Shown here piece by piece: positions 7,248 to 15,371 of a stretch of 24,545 bases of DNA. The stretch is from positions 1-24,545 of the forward strand of contig DEQC01000109.1 of the NCBI GenBank assembly GCA_002359055.1, in the 5' to 3' direction. The position numbers and the translations under genes are program-made. Below the pieces are notes generated by a model. That model worked only from the letters and a program-made list of their open reading frames with translations, ran no database searches and was not told the DNA's origin. This DNA comes from Flavobacteriales bacterium UBA3376. GTDB taxonomy: Bacteria; Bacteroidota; Bacteroidia; Flavobacteriales; Weeksellaceae. Position 1 is the stretch's first letter, and every line of letters starts with the position of its first letter.

Positions 7248-8936
7248 ATGCAATTAACAGAACAAGAAATCATTCGTCGTGAAAAGTTAGCTCAGCTAAG
7301 AGAAATGGGAATTGATCCATACCCTGCTGAGGAGTTTGAAATTACTTCAACTGCTGAACAAATCAAGAAGAACTTTGAAGATGGTAAACAGGTGAAACTT
7401 GCTGGACGTATGATGTCTGTTCGTCAAATGGGAAAAGCTTCATTTGCGGAATTGCAAGACAGCACTGGAAGAATTCAATTGTATGTCGCAAGAGATAGCA
7501 TTTCGACCGATGATGAAAATACTGCCTACAATGTATTGTTCAGAAGATTATTGGACATAGGCGATTTTATAGGTATTGAAGGTTTTCAATTCAAAACCAA
7601 AGTTGGAGAAATTTCAGTTCACGTAACCAAATTGACTTTACTTTCCAAAGCTTTACGCCCACTCCCAATCGTGAAAACCGATGAAGAAGGCAATGTACAT
7701 GATGCTTTCGTTGACCCTGAATTGAGATACAGAATGCGATATGTGGATTTAGTTGTAAATCCGCATGTAAAAAACATATTTGTCAAAAGAACAAAACTTT
7801 TCAACGCTATGCGCGAATATTTCAACAAACATGGATACATGGAAGTTGAAACACCGATTTTACAACCGATTCCAGGAGGAGCTGCAGCGAAACCTTTCAT
7901 CACTCATCACAACGCATTGGACATACCACTATATTTGAGAATCGCCAACGAATTGTATTTGAAAAGATTGATAGTTGGTGGGTTTGATGGTGTTTATGAA
8001 TTTGCAAAAAACTTCAGAAATGAAGGCATGGACAGGACCCATAACCCTGAGTTTACTGTAATGGAAATCTATGTTGCTTACACAGATTATCATTGGATGA
8101 TGAACTTTACTGAAAAACTTTTGGAACATTGTGCGATTGCCGTAAATGGTAGCACTCAAACGCAATTTGGTGAACATCAAATCGAATGGAAAGCTCCTTA
8201 TCCAAGAATCAGCATGAGAGATGCCATTATCAAATACACAGGTTTTGATATTCAAGGTAAATCTGAAGATGAAATTCGTCAAGCGGCTATTGATATGGGA
8301 ATTGAAATCGATGATACCATGGGCAAAGGAAAATTAATCGATGAGATTTTTGGTGAAAAATGTGAAGGAAATTTCATTCAACCGACTTTCATTACGGATT
8401 ATCCGATAGAAATGTCTCCTTTGACCAAAAAACACAGAACCGAAGAAGGTTTGACCGAACGATTTGAACTAATGGTTTGTGGAAAAGAAATCGCCAATGC
8501 TTATTCGGAATTAAATGACCCGATTGACCAAAGAGAAAGATTCGAAGATCAGCTGAAATTATCGGAAAAAGGCGATGATGAAGCCATGTTTATCGATCAG
8601 GATTTCTTACGTGCATTGGAATTTGGTATGCCACCTACTTCGGGCTTAGGAATTGGAATGGACAGATTGCTCATGTTCTTAACCAATACTCCTTCTATAC
8701 AAGAAGTGTTGTTCTTCCCTCAAATGCGACCTGAACAAAAGAAAGTTGAATTGAACGAAGATGCTAAAATGGTTTTTGAACTTTTGAAGAAAGAAGAAAA
8801 AATGACTTTAGAAGATTTGAAAAATCAAGCCAATTTATCCAACAAAAAATGGGACAAAGCCATCAAAGAATTGACCCATAAAAAATTAGCGAAAGTAGAA
8901 AAAACAGAAGATGGTTTGTTTGTTGAAATTCAATAA
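7248..8936 (+). CDS. lysS: Lysine--tRNA ligase (class II) with C-terminal extension
   Basis: LysS charges tRNA-Lys with lysine using ATP, in the cytoplasm. The 562-aa protein has an N-terminal OB-fold anticodon-binding domain (about 48-135; VKLAGRMMSVRQMGKASFAEL) and a class II catalytic core: motif 1 around 194-210 (KHGYMEVETPILQPIPGG), motif 2 around 257-275 (FRNEGMDRTHNPEFTVMEI) and motif 3 around 466-478 (GLGIGMDRLLMFL). Bacterial LysS usually ends shortly after motif 3, near 500 aa. Here about 60 further residues follow (503-562), with KMTLEDLKNQANLSNKKWDKA and KKLAKVEKTEDGLFVEI, resembling a small winged-helix unit; this extension is common in the phylum as far as I recall. The gene stands alone between its own promoter and a terminator. 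Confidence 0.97.
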   Translation: MQLTEQEIIRREKLAQLREMGIDPYPAEEFEITSTAEQIKKNFEDGKQVKLAGRMMSVRQMGKASFAELQDSTGRIQLYVARDSISTDDENTAYNVLFRRLLDIGDFIGIEGFQFKTKVGEISVHVTKLTLLSKALRPLPIVKTDEEGNVHDAFVDPELRYRMRYVDLVVNPHVKNIFVKRTKLFNAMREYFNKHGYMEVETPILQPIPGGAAAKPFITHHNALDIPLYLRIANELYLKRLIVGGFDGVYEFAKNFRNEGMDRTHNPEFTVMEIYVAYTDYHWMMNFTEKLLEHCAIAVNGSTQTQFGEHQIEWKAPYPRISMRDAIIKYTGFDIQGKSEDEIRQAAIDMGIEIDDTMGKGKLIDEIFGEKCEGNFIQPTFITDYPIEMSPLTKKHRTEEGLTERFELMVCGKEIANAYSELNDPIDQRERFEDQLKLSEKGDDEAMFIDQDFLRALEFGMPPTSGLGIGMDRLLMFLTNTPSIQEVLFFPQMRPEQKKVELNEDAKMVFELLKKEEKMTLEDLKNQANLSNKKWDKAIKELTHKKLAKVEKTEDGLFVEIQ

Positions 8937-8964
8937 ATAAATTTACTATTCCAATTAAATACAT

Positions 8965-8995
8965 AAAAAGAGCTGCTTAATGCGGTTCTTTTTTT
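8965..8995 (+). terminator. Rho-independent terminator after lysS
   Basis: AAAAAGAGC (8965-8973) can pair with the segment 8985-8993 (one G-U pair), closing an 11-nt loop, and the stem runs into a T-rich tail ending at 8995. It begins 28 nt after the lysS stop. Confidence 0.65.
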
Positions 8996-9020
8996 ATTTG
9001 TGCCTTATTCGCATACAATT

Positions 9021-9053
9021 TTTGATACATCCCATCAAAATTCATTAATTTTG
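9021..9053 (+). promoter_or_regulatory. Bacteroidetes-type promoter of mtaB, placed for a leaderless mRNA
   Basis: TTTG (9021-9024) and TAATTTTG (9046-9053) are 21 nt apart and match the -33/-7 consensus. Only four bases (CAGC) separate the -7 box from the ATG at 9058, so the expected transcription start falls on or next to the A of the start codon. Confidence 0.6.
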
Positions 9054-9057
9054 CAGC

Positions 9058-10398
9058 ATGATTTCAGAAAATAAGACAGTTGCGTTTCATACATTGGGTT
9101 GCAAATTAAATTTTGCAGAAACTTCTACCATTGCGAGAAATTTAACAAAGAACGGTTACAAAAGAGTTGAATTCAATCAACCTTCAGATGTTTACATCAT
9201 CAATACTTGCTCCGTTACAGCTAATGCTGACAAAGAATGTAGAAGCATCGTTAGAAATGCATTGAAGATCAATCCAGAAGGTTTTATAGTCGTTATAGGA
9301 TGTTATGCACAGTTAAAACCAAATGAAATTGCAGAAATGGAAGGTGTTGATTTGGTTTTAGGTGCAACAGAAAAATTCAATATCGTCGATTATTTAGACA
9401 ATTTAGAAAAACATGGAGATGCAACCGTTCATTCTTGTGAAATCGATGAGGCCGATTTTTATGTAGGTTCTTATTCAATAGGCGATAGAACACGTGCTTT
9501 CTTGAAAGTACAAGATGGTTGTGATTATAAATGTACCTATTGCACCATCCCTATGGCAAGAGGGATTTCACGTTCAGATACAGTTGAAAATGTATTGAAA
9601 AATGCAAGAGAAATCAGTGAAAGAGGAATCAAAGAAATTGTTCTGACTGGCGTAAATGTTGGAGATTATGGTAAAGGAGAATTTGGCAATAAAAAACATG
9701 ACCATACTTTCTTAGAATTGATTCAAGAATTGGATCAAGTTGAAAGTCTAGAGCGATTTAGAATTTCTTCGATTGAACCAAATTTGTTGAGAAATGAAAT
9801 CATTGAATTCGTATCAAAGAGCAATAGATTTGTCCCACATTTTCATATTCCTTTACAATCGGGTAGCGATACGATTTTAAAAAAAATGAAACGTCGTTAT
9901 TTGACAAAATTATATGCAGAAAGAATTAATAAAATCAAAGAATTAATGCCAGATGCATGTATAGGTGTCGATGTAATCGTTGGTTTTCCAGGAGAAACAG
10001 ATGAACTATTCAACGAAACTTATAATTTCTTAAACGAACTACCTATCAGCTATTTACATGTTTTCACTTATTCTGAAAGACCCAATACTGAAGCAGTAGA
10101 ATTCGAAGGAGTCGTACCAAATAATATCAGAAAAAAACGCAATAAAATGCTTAGAATTCTTTCTGAGAAAAAACGTTTCGCATTTTATCAATCCCAATTA
10201 GGAACTACACAAAAAGTTTTGTGGGAAGCCAATAATAAGCATGGAAAAATGCATGGTTTCACTGAAAATTATGTGAAAGTTGAAACTGATTATAATGAGC
10301 ATTTGATCAATAGTATTGAATATGTTCATTTAAAAGAAATTAATTCCTTGGCAATAGTAGAGATTGAAAGAATCACTGAATTAGAAAATCATACTTGA
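9058..10398 (+). CDS. mtaB: tRNA t6A37 methylthiotransferase (radical SAM)
   Basis: MtaB adds a methylthio group to t6A at position 37 of ANN-decoding tRNAs, giving ms2t6A, using two [4Fe-4S] clusters and S-adenosylmethionine. The 446-aa protein has the N-terminal methylthiotransferase domain with cysteines 15 (HTLGCKLNFAE), 51 (INTCSVTANAD) and 82 (VIGCYAQ), then the radical SAM triad Cys155-Cys159-Cys162 in GCDYKCTYCTIP, and a C-terminal TRAM-like region after about residue 380. TLGCKLNFAE and the CTIP sequence fit MtaB better than MiaB or RimO. The predicted -7 box ends four bases before the ATG, so translation may begin at the very 5' end of the message. The next gene starts one base after the stop. 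Confidence 0.93.
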   Translation: MISENKTVAFHTLGCKLNFAETSTIARNLTKNGYKRVEFNQPSDVYIINTCSVTANADKECRSIVRNALKINPEGFIVVIGCYAQLKPNEIAEMEGVDLVLGATEKFNIVDYLDNLEKHGDATVHSCEIDEADFYVGSYSIGDRTRAFLKVQDGCDYKCTYCTIPMARGISRSDTVENVLKNAREISERGIKEIVLTGVNVGDYGKGEFGNKKHDHTFLELIQELDQVESLERFRISSIEPNLLRNEIIEFVSKSNRFVPHFHIPLQSGSDTILKKMKRRYLTKLYAERINKIKELMPDACIGVDVIVGFPGETDELFNETYNFLNELPISYLHVFTYSERPNTEAVEFEGVVPNNIRKKRNKMLRILSEKKRFAFYQSQLGTTQKVLWEANNKHGKMHGFTENYVKVETDYNEHLINSIEYVHLKEINSLAIVEIERITELENHT

Positions 10399-10399
10399 T

Positions 10400-10834
10400 A
10401 TGACTTTTACAAATAGAATCGATAATTTTACTTTAAGCCTAATAACTGTAGTAATTTTAATTTGCTTATTGACAATTATTTTCGCTTGGTGGAGCAATAC
10501 TCAAATCTTTGGATTCAATTTGTGGTTGACGATTTTATTATTGAGTATAATTGGTATTATCATTTGGACTATAAAAGATACTTTCTATATTTTGACTGAA
10601 AAAGAATTGAAATTCAAATCTGGTTTTCTAAAAGGAAGCATTAAAACAGAATCAATCAAAGAATTAGAAGTGAACAAAACCATGTGGGTTGGTATAAAAC
10701 CTGCAACTGCAAAAAGAGGTGTAATTGTAAAATACAATCAATTTGACCAAATCTATATCAGTCCAAGAGATAATGAGGAATTTGTCAAAGAATTATTGAA
10801 AATCAAACCTGAAATCAAGATAAATCGATATTAA
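10400..10834 (+). CDS. Membrane protein with bacterial PH-like domain
   Basis: A 144-aa protein with two hydrophobic segments near the N-terminus (about 13-33 and 38-57), followed by a soluble part that looks like the short bacterial PH-like domain found in YyaB/DUF1200-type proteins: a DTFYILTEKELKFKSGF strand pair, then IKTESIKELEVNKTMW and KRGVIVKYNQFDQIYISPRD. The soluble part probably faces the cytoplasm. The gene starts one base after the mtaB stop, and its own stop touches the next start codon (TAAATG), so it belongs to the mtaB operon and is probably translated by coupling. The biological role is unknown; the family assignment comes from the pattern only and is moderately sure. Confidence 0.75.
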   Translation: MTFTNRIDNFTLSLITVVILICLLTIIFAWWSNTQIFGFNLWLTILLLSIIGIIIWTIKDTFYILTEKELKFKSGFLKGSIKTESIKELEVNKTMWVGIKPATAKRGVIVKYNQFDQIYISPRDNEEFVKELLKIKPEIKINRY

Positions 10835-11485
10835 ATGAAAATTTATCAAATCAGCGGAATGGGTGCCAACGAAAAAGTTTATAAAAACTTAAGAATTAAC
10901 CCAGAATTCGAAATAATTTACATTCCATGGCTACAACCTGAAGAAGATGAAACGCTGAGACACTATGCCGAGCGTATGGCTGAAACAATCAATCCTAATC
11001 AAGAATTCATTGTGATGGGTATGTCTTTCGGAGGAATTATCACCAAGGAGATCAATCAATTCCTAAATCCACGTTTCAACATCCTCATTTCAACCATAAA
11101 AAACAGTTCTGAAAAACCTTCATATATGAAGTTATCGTCCAGAACTAATATTCACAAATACATTCCACCATCGCTCATCACTTCTGACAGCTTCTTATCA
11201 TATTCTATTTTCAGAAAGTTATACAGCACAAAATTGCCTGATTTAAAAGAGATTTTCGAATTTAGGGATCATTATTATCTGAAGTGGGCTGCCGATCGAA
11301 TTGTAAATTGGGAAAGTAAGAATCCAATGCAAAATTACGTTCATATTCATGGAAATAAAGACATAGTTTTTCCAATATCAAAAATAAATGATGCAATAGA
11401 AATTCAAGGTGGATCGCATGTGATGATTATGAATCATGCAAAGAAAATTTCGAATATCATCAATGATAATTTATCGAAGATTTAA
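10835..11485 (+). CDS. Alpha/beta hydrolase
   Basis: A 216-aa cytoplasmic protein (no signal peptide) with a short alpha/beta-hydrolase layout: Ser64 in the nucleophile elbow GMSFGG, Asp176 in HIHGNKDIVFPI and His195 in GGSHVMIMNH form a plausible triad. An early QISGMGANEKVY matches the oxyanion-loop region. Helices between residues 90 and 160 probably form the lid. The substrate is not predictable; esterase or thioesterase activity is possible. The start codon directly abuts the preceding stop, making it the third gene of the mtaB unit. It converges with the small gene at 11487-11741, with one base between the stops and no evident terminator between them. Confidence 0.85.
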   Translation: MKIYQISGMGANEKVYKNLRINPEFEIIYIPWLQPEEDETLRHYAERMAETINPNQEFIVMGMSFGGIITKEINQFLNPRFNILISTIKNSSEKPSYMKLSSRTNIHKYIPPSLITSDSFLSYSIFRKLYSTKLPDLKEIFEFRDHYYLKWAADRIVNWESKNPMQNYVHIHGNKDIVFPISKINDAIEIQGGSHVMIMNHAKKISNIINDNLSKI

Positions 11486-11486
11486 C

Positions 11487-11741
11487 TCATTTGATTTCTT
11501 TTCCTAAATTAACTTTTTCCCAGAAATCTTTTGAGTTCAATGGAGGTTTAACTCTATCATCCGACTCAAAGGCTTTCATATAAAACTTCAAATCATTCAG
11601 GTCAAAACTCAATTTGAATTCATCTCTGAGTTCTTCATTATTATTTACAAAACAAAGGTTGCCATAGCTACGATCGTGTAAGAAAGTCAAACCTGTGGAT
11701 GATTCAATGGCTTTAATCAAAGATTTTTGATTTGAATTCAT
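11487..11741 (-). CDS. Small hypothetical protein (84 aa)
   Basis: An 84-aa acidic-basic mixed soluble protein without signal peptide or membrane segment. It begins MNSNQKSLIKAIESSTGLTF and contains an aromatic-rich middle (KLSFDLNDLKFYMKAFE) and a C-terminus with SKDFWEKVNLGKEI. I do not recognise a family. In favour of a real gene: the residue composition resembles its neighbours, it fits exactly between the hydrolase stop and the rpsJ terminator, and no gene occupies the other strand. Against: it is short and no TAnnTTTG box was found in the 32 bases between its ATG and the terminator hairpin. If expressed, it either uses a non-canonical promoter or depends on read-through from the str operon. 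Confidence 0.6.
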   Translation of the reverse strand: MNSNQKSLIKAIESSTGLTFLHDRSYGNLCFVNNNEELRDEFKLSFDLNDLKFYMKAFESDDRVKPPLNSKDFWEKVNLGKEIK

Positions 11742-11773
11742 GAATTAAAGTTAAAGATTTAAAATCAAATTGA

Positions 11774-11811
11774 TAAAAAAAACGCTGTTTCAAATGAATG
11801 AAACAGCGTTT
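11774..11811 (-). terminator. Rho-independent terminator of the str operon
   Basis: A perfect 12-bp stem (11780-11791 with 11800-11811) closes an 8-nt loop. Read on the minus strand the stem runs into a tract of eight T (11775-11782). It lies 24 nt after the rpsJ stop and ends the rpsL-rpsG-fusA-rpsJ unit. Confidence 0.88.
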
Positions 11812-11835
11812 GATATGATTTAAAGTAAGTTTTAA

Positions 11836-12144
11836 CTACACTTTAATTTCTACTTCTACTCCACTTGGAAGTTCTAATTTCATCAAAGCATCAACTGTTT
11901 TAGACGATGAACTATAAATGTCCAACAATCTTTTGTGAGCGTTCAATTGAAATTGTTCACGTGATTTATTGTTTACGTGTGGAGATCTTAAAACCGTAAA
12001 GATTCTTTTGTGAGTTGGTAAAGGGATTGGACCATTTACAACAGCACCCGTAGATTTTACAGTTTTCACAATCTTTTCAGCAGATTTATCTACTAAATTG
12101 TGATCGTATGATTTTAATTTTATTCTAATTTTTTGACTCATCAT
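11836..12144 (-). CDS. rpsJ: 30S ribosomal protein S10
   Basis: S10 (102 aa, normal length) belongs to the head of the 30S subunit and in other bacteria also acts in antitermination with NusB. Family signatures are KIRIKLKSYDHNLVDKSAEK at the start, GPIPLPTHKRIFTVLRSPHV in the middle (the exposed loop), and LMKLELPSGVEVEIKV at the end. It starts 7 nt after fusA and is the last gene of this operon: a strong terminator follows directly. In many bacteria S10 heads the large S10 operon (rplC, rplD and so on); here it is attached to the str genes and separated from rplC. Confidence 0.98.
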   Translation of the reverse strand: MMSQKIRIKLKSYDHNLVDKSAEKIVKTVKSTGAVVNGPIPLPTHKRIFTVLRSPHVNNKSREQFQLNAHKRLLDIYSSSSKTVDALMKLELPSGVEVEIKV

Positions 12145-12151
12145 TCAAAGA

Positions 12152-14278
12152 TTATACAGTTGTACCTTTAGCTTTTGCAATTACTTCATCTGCTATGTTT
12201 TGAGGAGCTTCCTCATAGTGATCAAACTCCATAGTAGAAGTTGCACGACCTGAAGTCAATGTACGTAAAGCCGTAACATAACCAAACATTTCAGATAAAG
12301 GTACGAAAGCTCTAACCACTTTTGCACCAGCTCTATCGTCCATACCGGTTACTGTACCTCTACGACGGTTCAAGTCACCAACAACATCACCCATATTTTC
12401 TTCTGGAGTCAATACTTCTAATTTCATAATTGGCTCAAGAATAACCGCTCTTGCAGCTTTTGCAGCTTCACGGTAACCTAATTTAGCAGCCAATTCGAAA
12501 GACAACTGGTCAGAGTCAACTGGGTGGAAAGAACCATCAACCAAAGTAACTTTCATTGAGTCCATTTCATATCCAGCCAAAGGACCGTTTTTCATAGCTT
12601 CTTTAAATCCTTTCTCTACTGAAGGGATGTACTCTCTTGGTACGTTTCCTCCTTTGATTTCAGAAATAAATTCTAAGCCTTCTTTACCTTCATCTGCAGG
12701 ACCGATAGTAAATACGATATCAGCGAATTTACCACGACCACCCGTTTGCTTTTTATAAGTTTCACGGTGATTTGCTTCAACAGTAAATGCTTCTTTGTAT
12801 TCAACTTGAGGTTGTCCTTGATTCACTTCAACTTTAAACTCTCTTTTCAGACGGTCGATAATAATATCTAAGTGTAACTCACCCATACCTGAAATTACAG
12901 TTTGACCTGAAGCTTCATCAGTTTTAACTTGGAAAGTTGGATCTTCTTCAGCCAATTTAGCCAAAGCAGCACCTAACTTATCCATATCACCTTGCGTTTT
13001 AGGCTCTACCGCAACTCCAATAACTGGATCTGGGAATTTCATCGATTCTAAAACGATAGGATGTTTCTCATCACATAGAGTATCTCCTGTTTTGATATCT
13101 TTAAATCCAACAGCTGCTCCAATATCACCAGCTTCGATATAATCTACTGGCTCTTGTTTGTTAGAGTGCATTTGGAAGATACGAGAGATACGCTCTTTAT
13201 TTCCTGAACGAGTATTCAATACATAAGAACCAGCATCTAAACGACCAGAATATGATCTAAAGAAAGCCAAACGACCAACGAATGGGTCAGTAGCAATCTT
13301 AAATGACAATGCAGCAAATGGTTCGTTTACTGAAGGTTTTCTGATAACTTTCTCTTCAGTATCTGGATGAACTCCTTCGATATCATCTTTGTCCAATGGT
13401 GAAGGCAAGTAACGACATACACCATCGATCAAGAATTGTACTCCTTTGTTTTTAAATGAAGAACCACAAACCATAGGGATGATACTTCTATCCAAAGTTG
13501 CAGCACGTAGTGCAGCATGAATTTCGTCCTCAGTAATTGAGTCTTCGTCCTCCATGTACTTTTCAAGAAGATTCTCATCGTATGCAGCAACTTCTTCGAT
13601 CAAATGGTCTCTGTGTTTCTTAACCATTTCCTTCATGTCTTCAGGAATTTCAACGATGTCGAAAGTTGTACCGAAGTTTTCATCGTGCCATACGATCCCC
13701 TTGTTTGTAACTAAGTCAACAATTCCTTTAAAGTCTGCTTCGTCACCAATTGGCAATACGATAGGCACTGCATTAGAACCTAACATATCTTTAACTTGTT
13801 GACAAACTCCTAAGAAGTCAGAACCTTGTCGGTCCATTTTGTTAACAAAGCCTATACGTGGAACTTTGTAGTTATCTGCCAAACGCCAGTTAGTTTCTGA
13901 CTGAGGCTCTACACCATCTACCGCAGAAAACAAGAATACCAATCCATCCAATACACGTAAAGAACGGTTTACTTCAACCGTAAAGTCAACGTGACCTGGA
14001 GTATCGATAATGTTGAAATGATAATCTTTGGTTTCAGGAGTTGGTTTTCCTTGATTCAATGGAAATTTCCACGTACATGTAGTTGCTGCAGATTGAATTG
14101 TAATTCCTCTTTCAGCTTCTTGCTCCATCCAGTCCATAGTAGAAGTTCCCTCGTGAGTCTCTCCTAATTTATGGTTTCTTCCTGTATAGAACAATATACG
14201 TTCTGTAGTTGTTGTTTTACCGGCATCAATGTGTGCAGCGATACCAATATTTCTTGTAAATTTTAAATCTCTTGCCAT
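12152..14278 (-). CDS. fusA: Elongation factor G
   Basis: EF-G is the GTPase that drives translocation of tRNA and mRNA on the ribosome and, with RRF, ribosome recycling. The 708-aa protein shows the GTP-binding signatures AHIDAGKT (15-22), DTPGH (92-96) and NKMD (146-149), and the switch I region with RGITIQSAATT (58-67). Domains II to V follow, including GMGELHLDII and the C-terminal SEMFGYVTALRTLTSGRAT stretch. The length and sequence are those of canonical FusA, not of a tetracycline-resistance-type or EF-G2 paralogue. The gene lies 5 nt after rpsG and 7 nt before rpsJ within the str operon. Confidence 0.98.
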   Translation of the reverse strand: MARDLKFTRNIGIAAHIDAGKTTTTERILFYTGRNHKLGETHEGTSTMDWMEQEAERGITIQSAATTCTWKFPLNQGKPTPETKDYHFNIIDTPGHVDFTVEVNRSLRVLDGLVFLFSAVDGVEPQSETNWRLADNYKVPRIGFVNKMDRQGSDFLGVCQQVKDMLGSNAVPIVLPIGDEADFKGIVDLVTNKGIVWHDENFGTTFDIVEIPEDMKEMVKKHRDHLIEEVAAYDENLLEKYMEDEDSITEDEIHAALRAATLDRSIIPMVCGSSFKNKGVQFLIDGVCRYLPSPLDKDDIEGVHPDTEEKVIRKPSVNEPFAALSFKIATDPFVGRLAFFRSYSGRLDAGSYVLNTRSGNKERISRIFQMHSNKQEPVDYIEAGDIGAAVGFKDIKTGDTLCDEKHPIVLESMKFPDPVIGVAVEPKTQGDMDKLGAALAKLAEEDPTFQVKTDEASGQTVISGMGELHLDIIIDRLKREFKVEVNQGQPQVEYKEAFTVEANHRETYKKQTGGRGKFADIVFTIGPADEGKEGLEFISEIKGGNVPREYIPSVEKGFKEAMKNGPLAGYEMDSMKVTLVDGSFHPVDSDQLSFELAAKLGYREAAKAARAVILEPIMKLEVLTPEENMGDVVGDLNRRRGTVTGMDDRAGAKVVRAFVPLSEMFGYVTALRTLTSGRATSTMEFDHYEEAPQNIADEVIAKAKGTTV

Positions 14279-14283
14279 CTTAA

Positions 14284-14760
14284 TTAAACTCTAAAGTGTG
14301 CGAATGCTTTGTTAGCTTCAGCCATCTTATGGGTATCCTGACGTTTTTTAACGGCAGCTCCCTCCTCTTTTGCAGCAGCAATAATCTCACCAGCCAATTT
14401 TTGAGCCATTGACTTTTCATTACGCTTTCTTGCATAAATAATCAACCATTTCATCGCAGTAGCAATTTTTCTATCTGGACGAATTTCCATCGGAATCTGG
14501 AAAGTAGCTCCACCTACACGACGAGAACGAACCTCTACGTGTGGCATAACATTGGTCAATGCTTCTTTCCATATGTCGATTGCTGACTTTTCAGCATCTT
14601 CTTTTCTTTGTTCTACGATGTCCATTGCTTCATAAAAAATTCTGAAAGCAACACTCTTCTTACCATCGTACATCATGTTGTTCACAAAACGCGTTACTAA
14701 TTGATCATTAAACTTTGGATCTGGAAGTAACGTTCTTCTTTTAATCGGATTTCTACTCAT
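14284..14760 (-). CDS. rpsG: 30S ribosomal protein S7
   Basis: S7 (158 aa) nucleates assembly of the 30S head and contacts the E-site tRNA. Hallmarks are MSRNPIKRRTLLPDPKFND at the start, VTRFVNNMMYDGKKSVAFRI (22-41), the region ALTNVMPHVEVRSRRVGGAT, and the C-terminal MAEANKAFAHFRV. It follows rpsL after 13 nt and precedes fusA by 5 nt, as in str operons generally. Confidence 0.98.
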   Translation of the reverse strand: MSRNPIKRRTLLPDPKFNDQLVTRFVNNMMYDGKKSVAFRIFYEAMDIVEQRKEDAEKSAIDIWKEALTNVMPHVEVRSRRVGGATFQIPMEIRPDRKIATAMKWLIIYARKRNEKSMAQKLAGEIIAAAKEEGAAVKKRQDTHKMAEANKAFAHFRV

Positions 14761-14773
14761 TTCTCAAAGTTTA

Positions 14774-15148
14774 TTATTTTTTAGGGCGCTTTGCACCATA
14801 CTTACTTCTACCCTGGGCTCTGTCTGTAACTCCAGCGGTATCCAACGCTCCACGTACTACGTGATAACGTACACCAGGTAAATCTTTTACCCTTCCTCCT
14901 CTAACCAATACTATCGAGTGCTCTTGCAAGTTGTGCCCTTCTCCACCGATGTAAGCGTTAACTTCTTTACCATTAGACAATCTAACACGAGCTACTTTAC
15001 GCATAGCTGAGTTAGGTTTCTTTGGTGTAGTTGTGTACACACGGGTACAAACGCCACGACGTTGAGGACAAGACTCCAAAGCAGCCGATTTACTCTTCTT
15101 GGCTAGGTGTTTTCTTCCTTTTCTTACTAATTGTTGTATTGTTGGCAT
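14774..15148 (-). CDS. rpsL: 30S ribosomal protein S12
   Basis: S12 (124 aa) sits at the decoding centre and monitors codon-anticodon pairing. The start was placed at the ATG giving MPTIQQLVRKGRK, the universal S12 N-terminus; the frame stays open 13 codons further upstream, but that stretch overlaps the leader. The signatures TTPKKPNSAMRKVARVRL (40-57) and VRGGRVKDLPGVRYHVVRG (82-100) are intact, with lysines at the positions where substitution gives streptomycin resistance in other bacteria. First gene of the str operon, preceded by a strong promoter. A small hairpin is possible in the leader (CCCA pairing with TGGG, 15168-15180). Confidence 0.97.
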   Translation of the reverse strand: MPTIQQLVRKGRKHLAKKSKSAALESCPQRRGVCTRVYTTTPKKPNSAMRKVARVRLSNGKEVNAYIGGEGHNLQEHSIVLVRGGRVKDLPGVRYHVVRGALDTAGVTDRAQGRSKYGAKRPKK

Positions 15149-15184
15149 ACTATAAAATATGTTTAACCCCATTTTTTGGGAATG

Positions 15185-15215
15185 CAAAAGTACAATTAAT
15201 TAAATAAGTAACAAA
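15185..15215 (-). promoter_or_regulatory. Bacteroidetes-type promoter of the str operon
   Basis: On the minus strand TTTG (15212-15215) is followed after exactly 19 nt by TACTTTTG (15185-15192), a full match to TTTG-N19-TAnnTTTG. The rpsL start lies 36 nt after the -7 box. This is the best promoter in the window, as expected for ribosomal genes. Confidence 0.8.
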
Positions 15216-15337
15216 TATTTAAGGTGATTTTTTCATAAAAAACCCTAAGTTTGAACGAAATGAATCCTCTTTTTACAACATTCGAAATTTAATTGACTGT
15301 TTTATCAAACTCTAAAGTTTTCGTAAACTCTTATTCT

Positions 15338-15345
15338 TATATTTG
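15338..15345 (+). promoter_or_regulatory. Probable -7 element for the aminotransferase-polyphosphate operon
   Basis: TATATTTG matches TAnnTTTG and lies 26 nt before the ATG at 15372. No good TTTG was found at the usual distance upstream, so the promoter may be weak or need an activator. Confidence 0.5.
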
Positions 15346-15371
15346 TTCAATTCAATTTTAAATTTAAATAA

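Noticed and set aside
13554..13802. 82-aa open frame on the plus strand inside fusA
   Set aside because: It is antisense to strongly conserved EF-G codons and shows no family signature or promoter; it is a by-product of the codon pattern.
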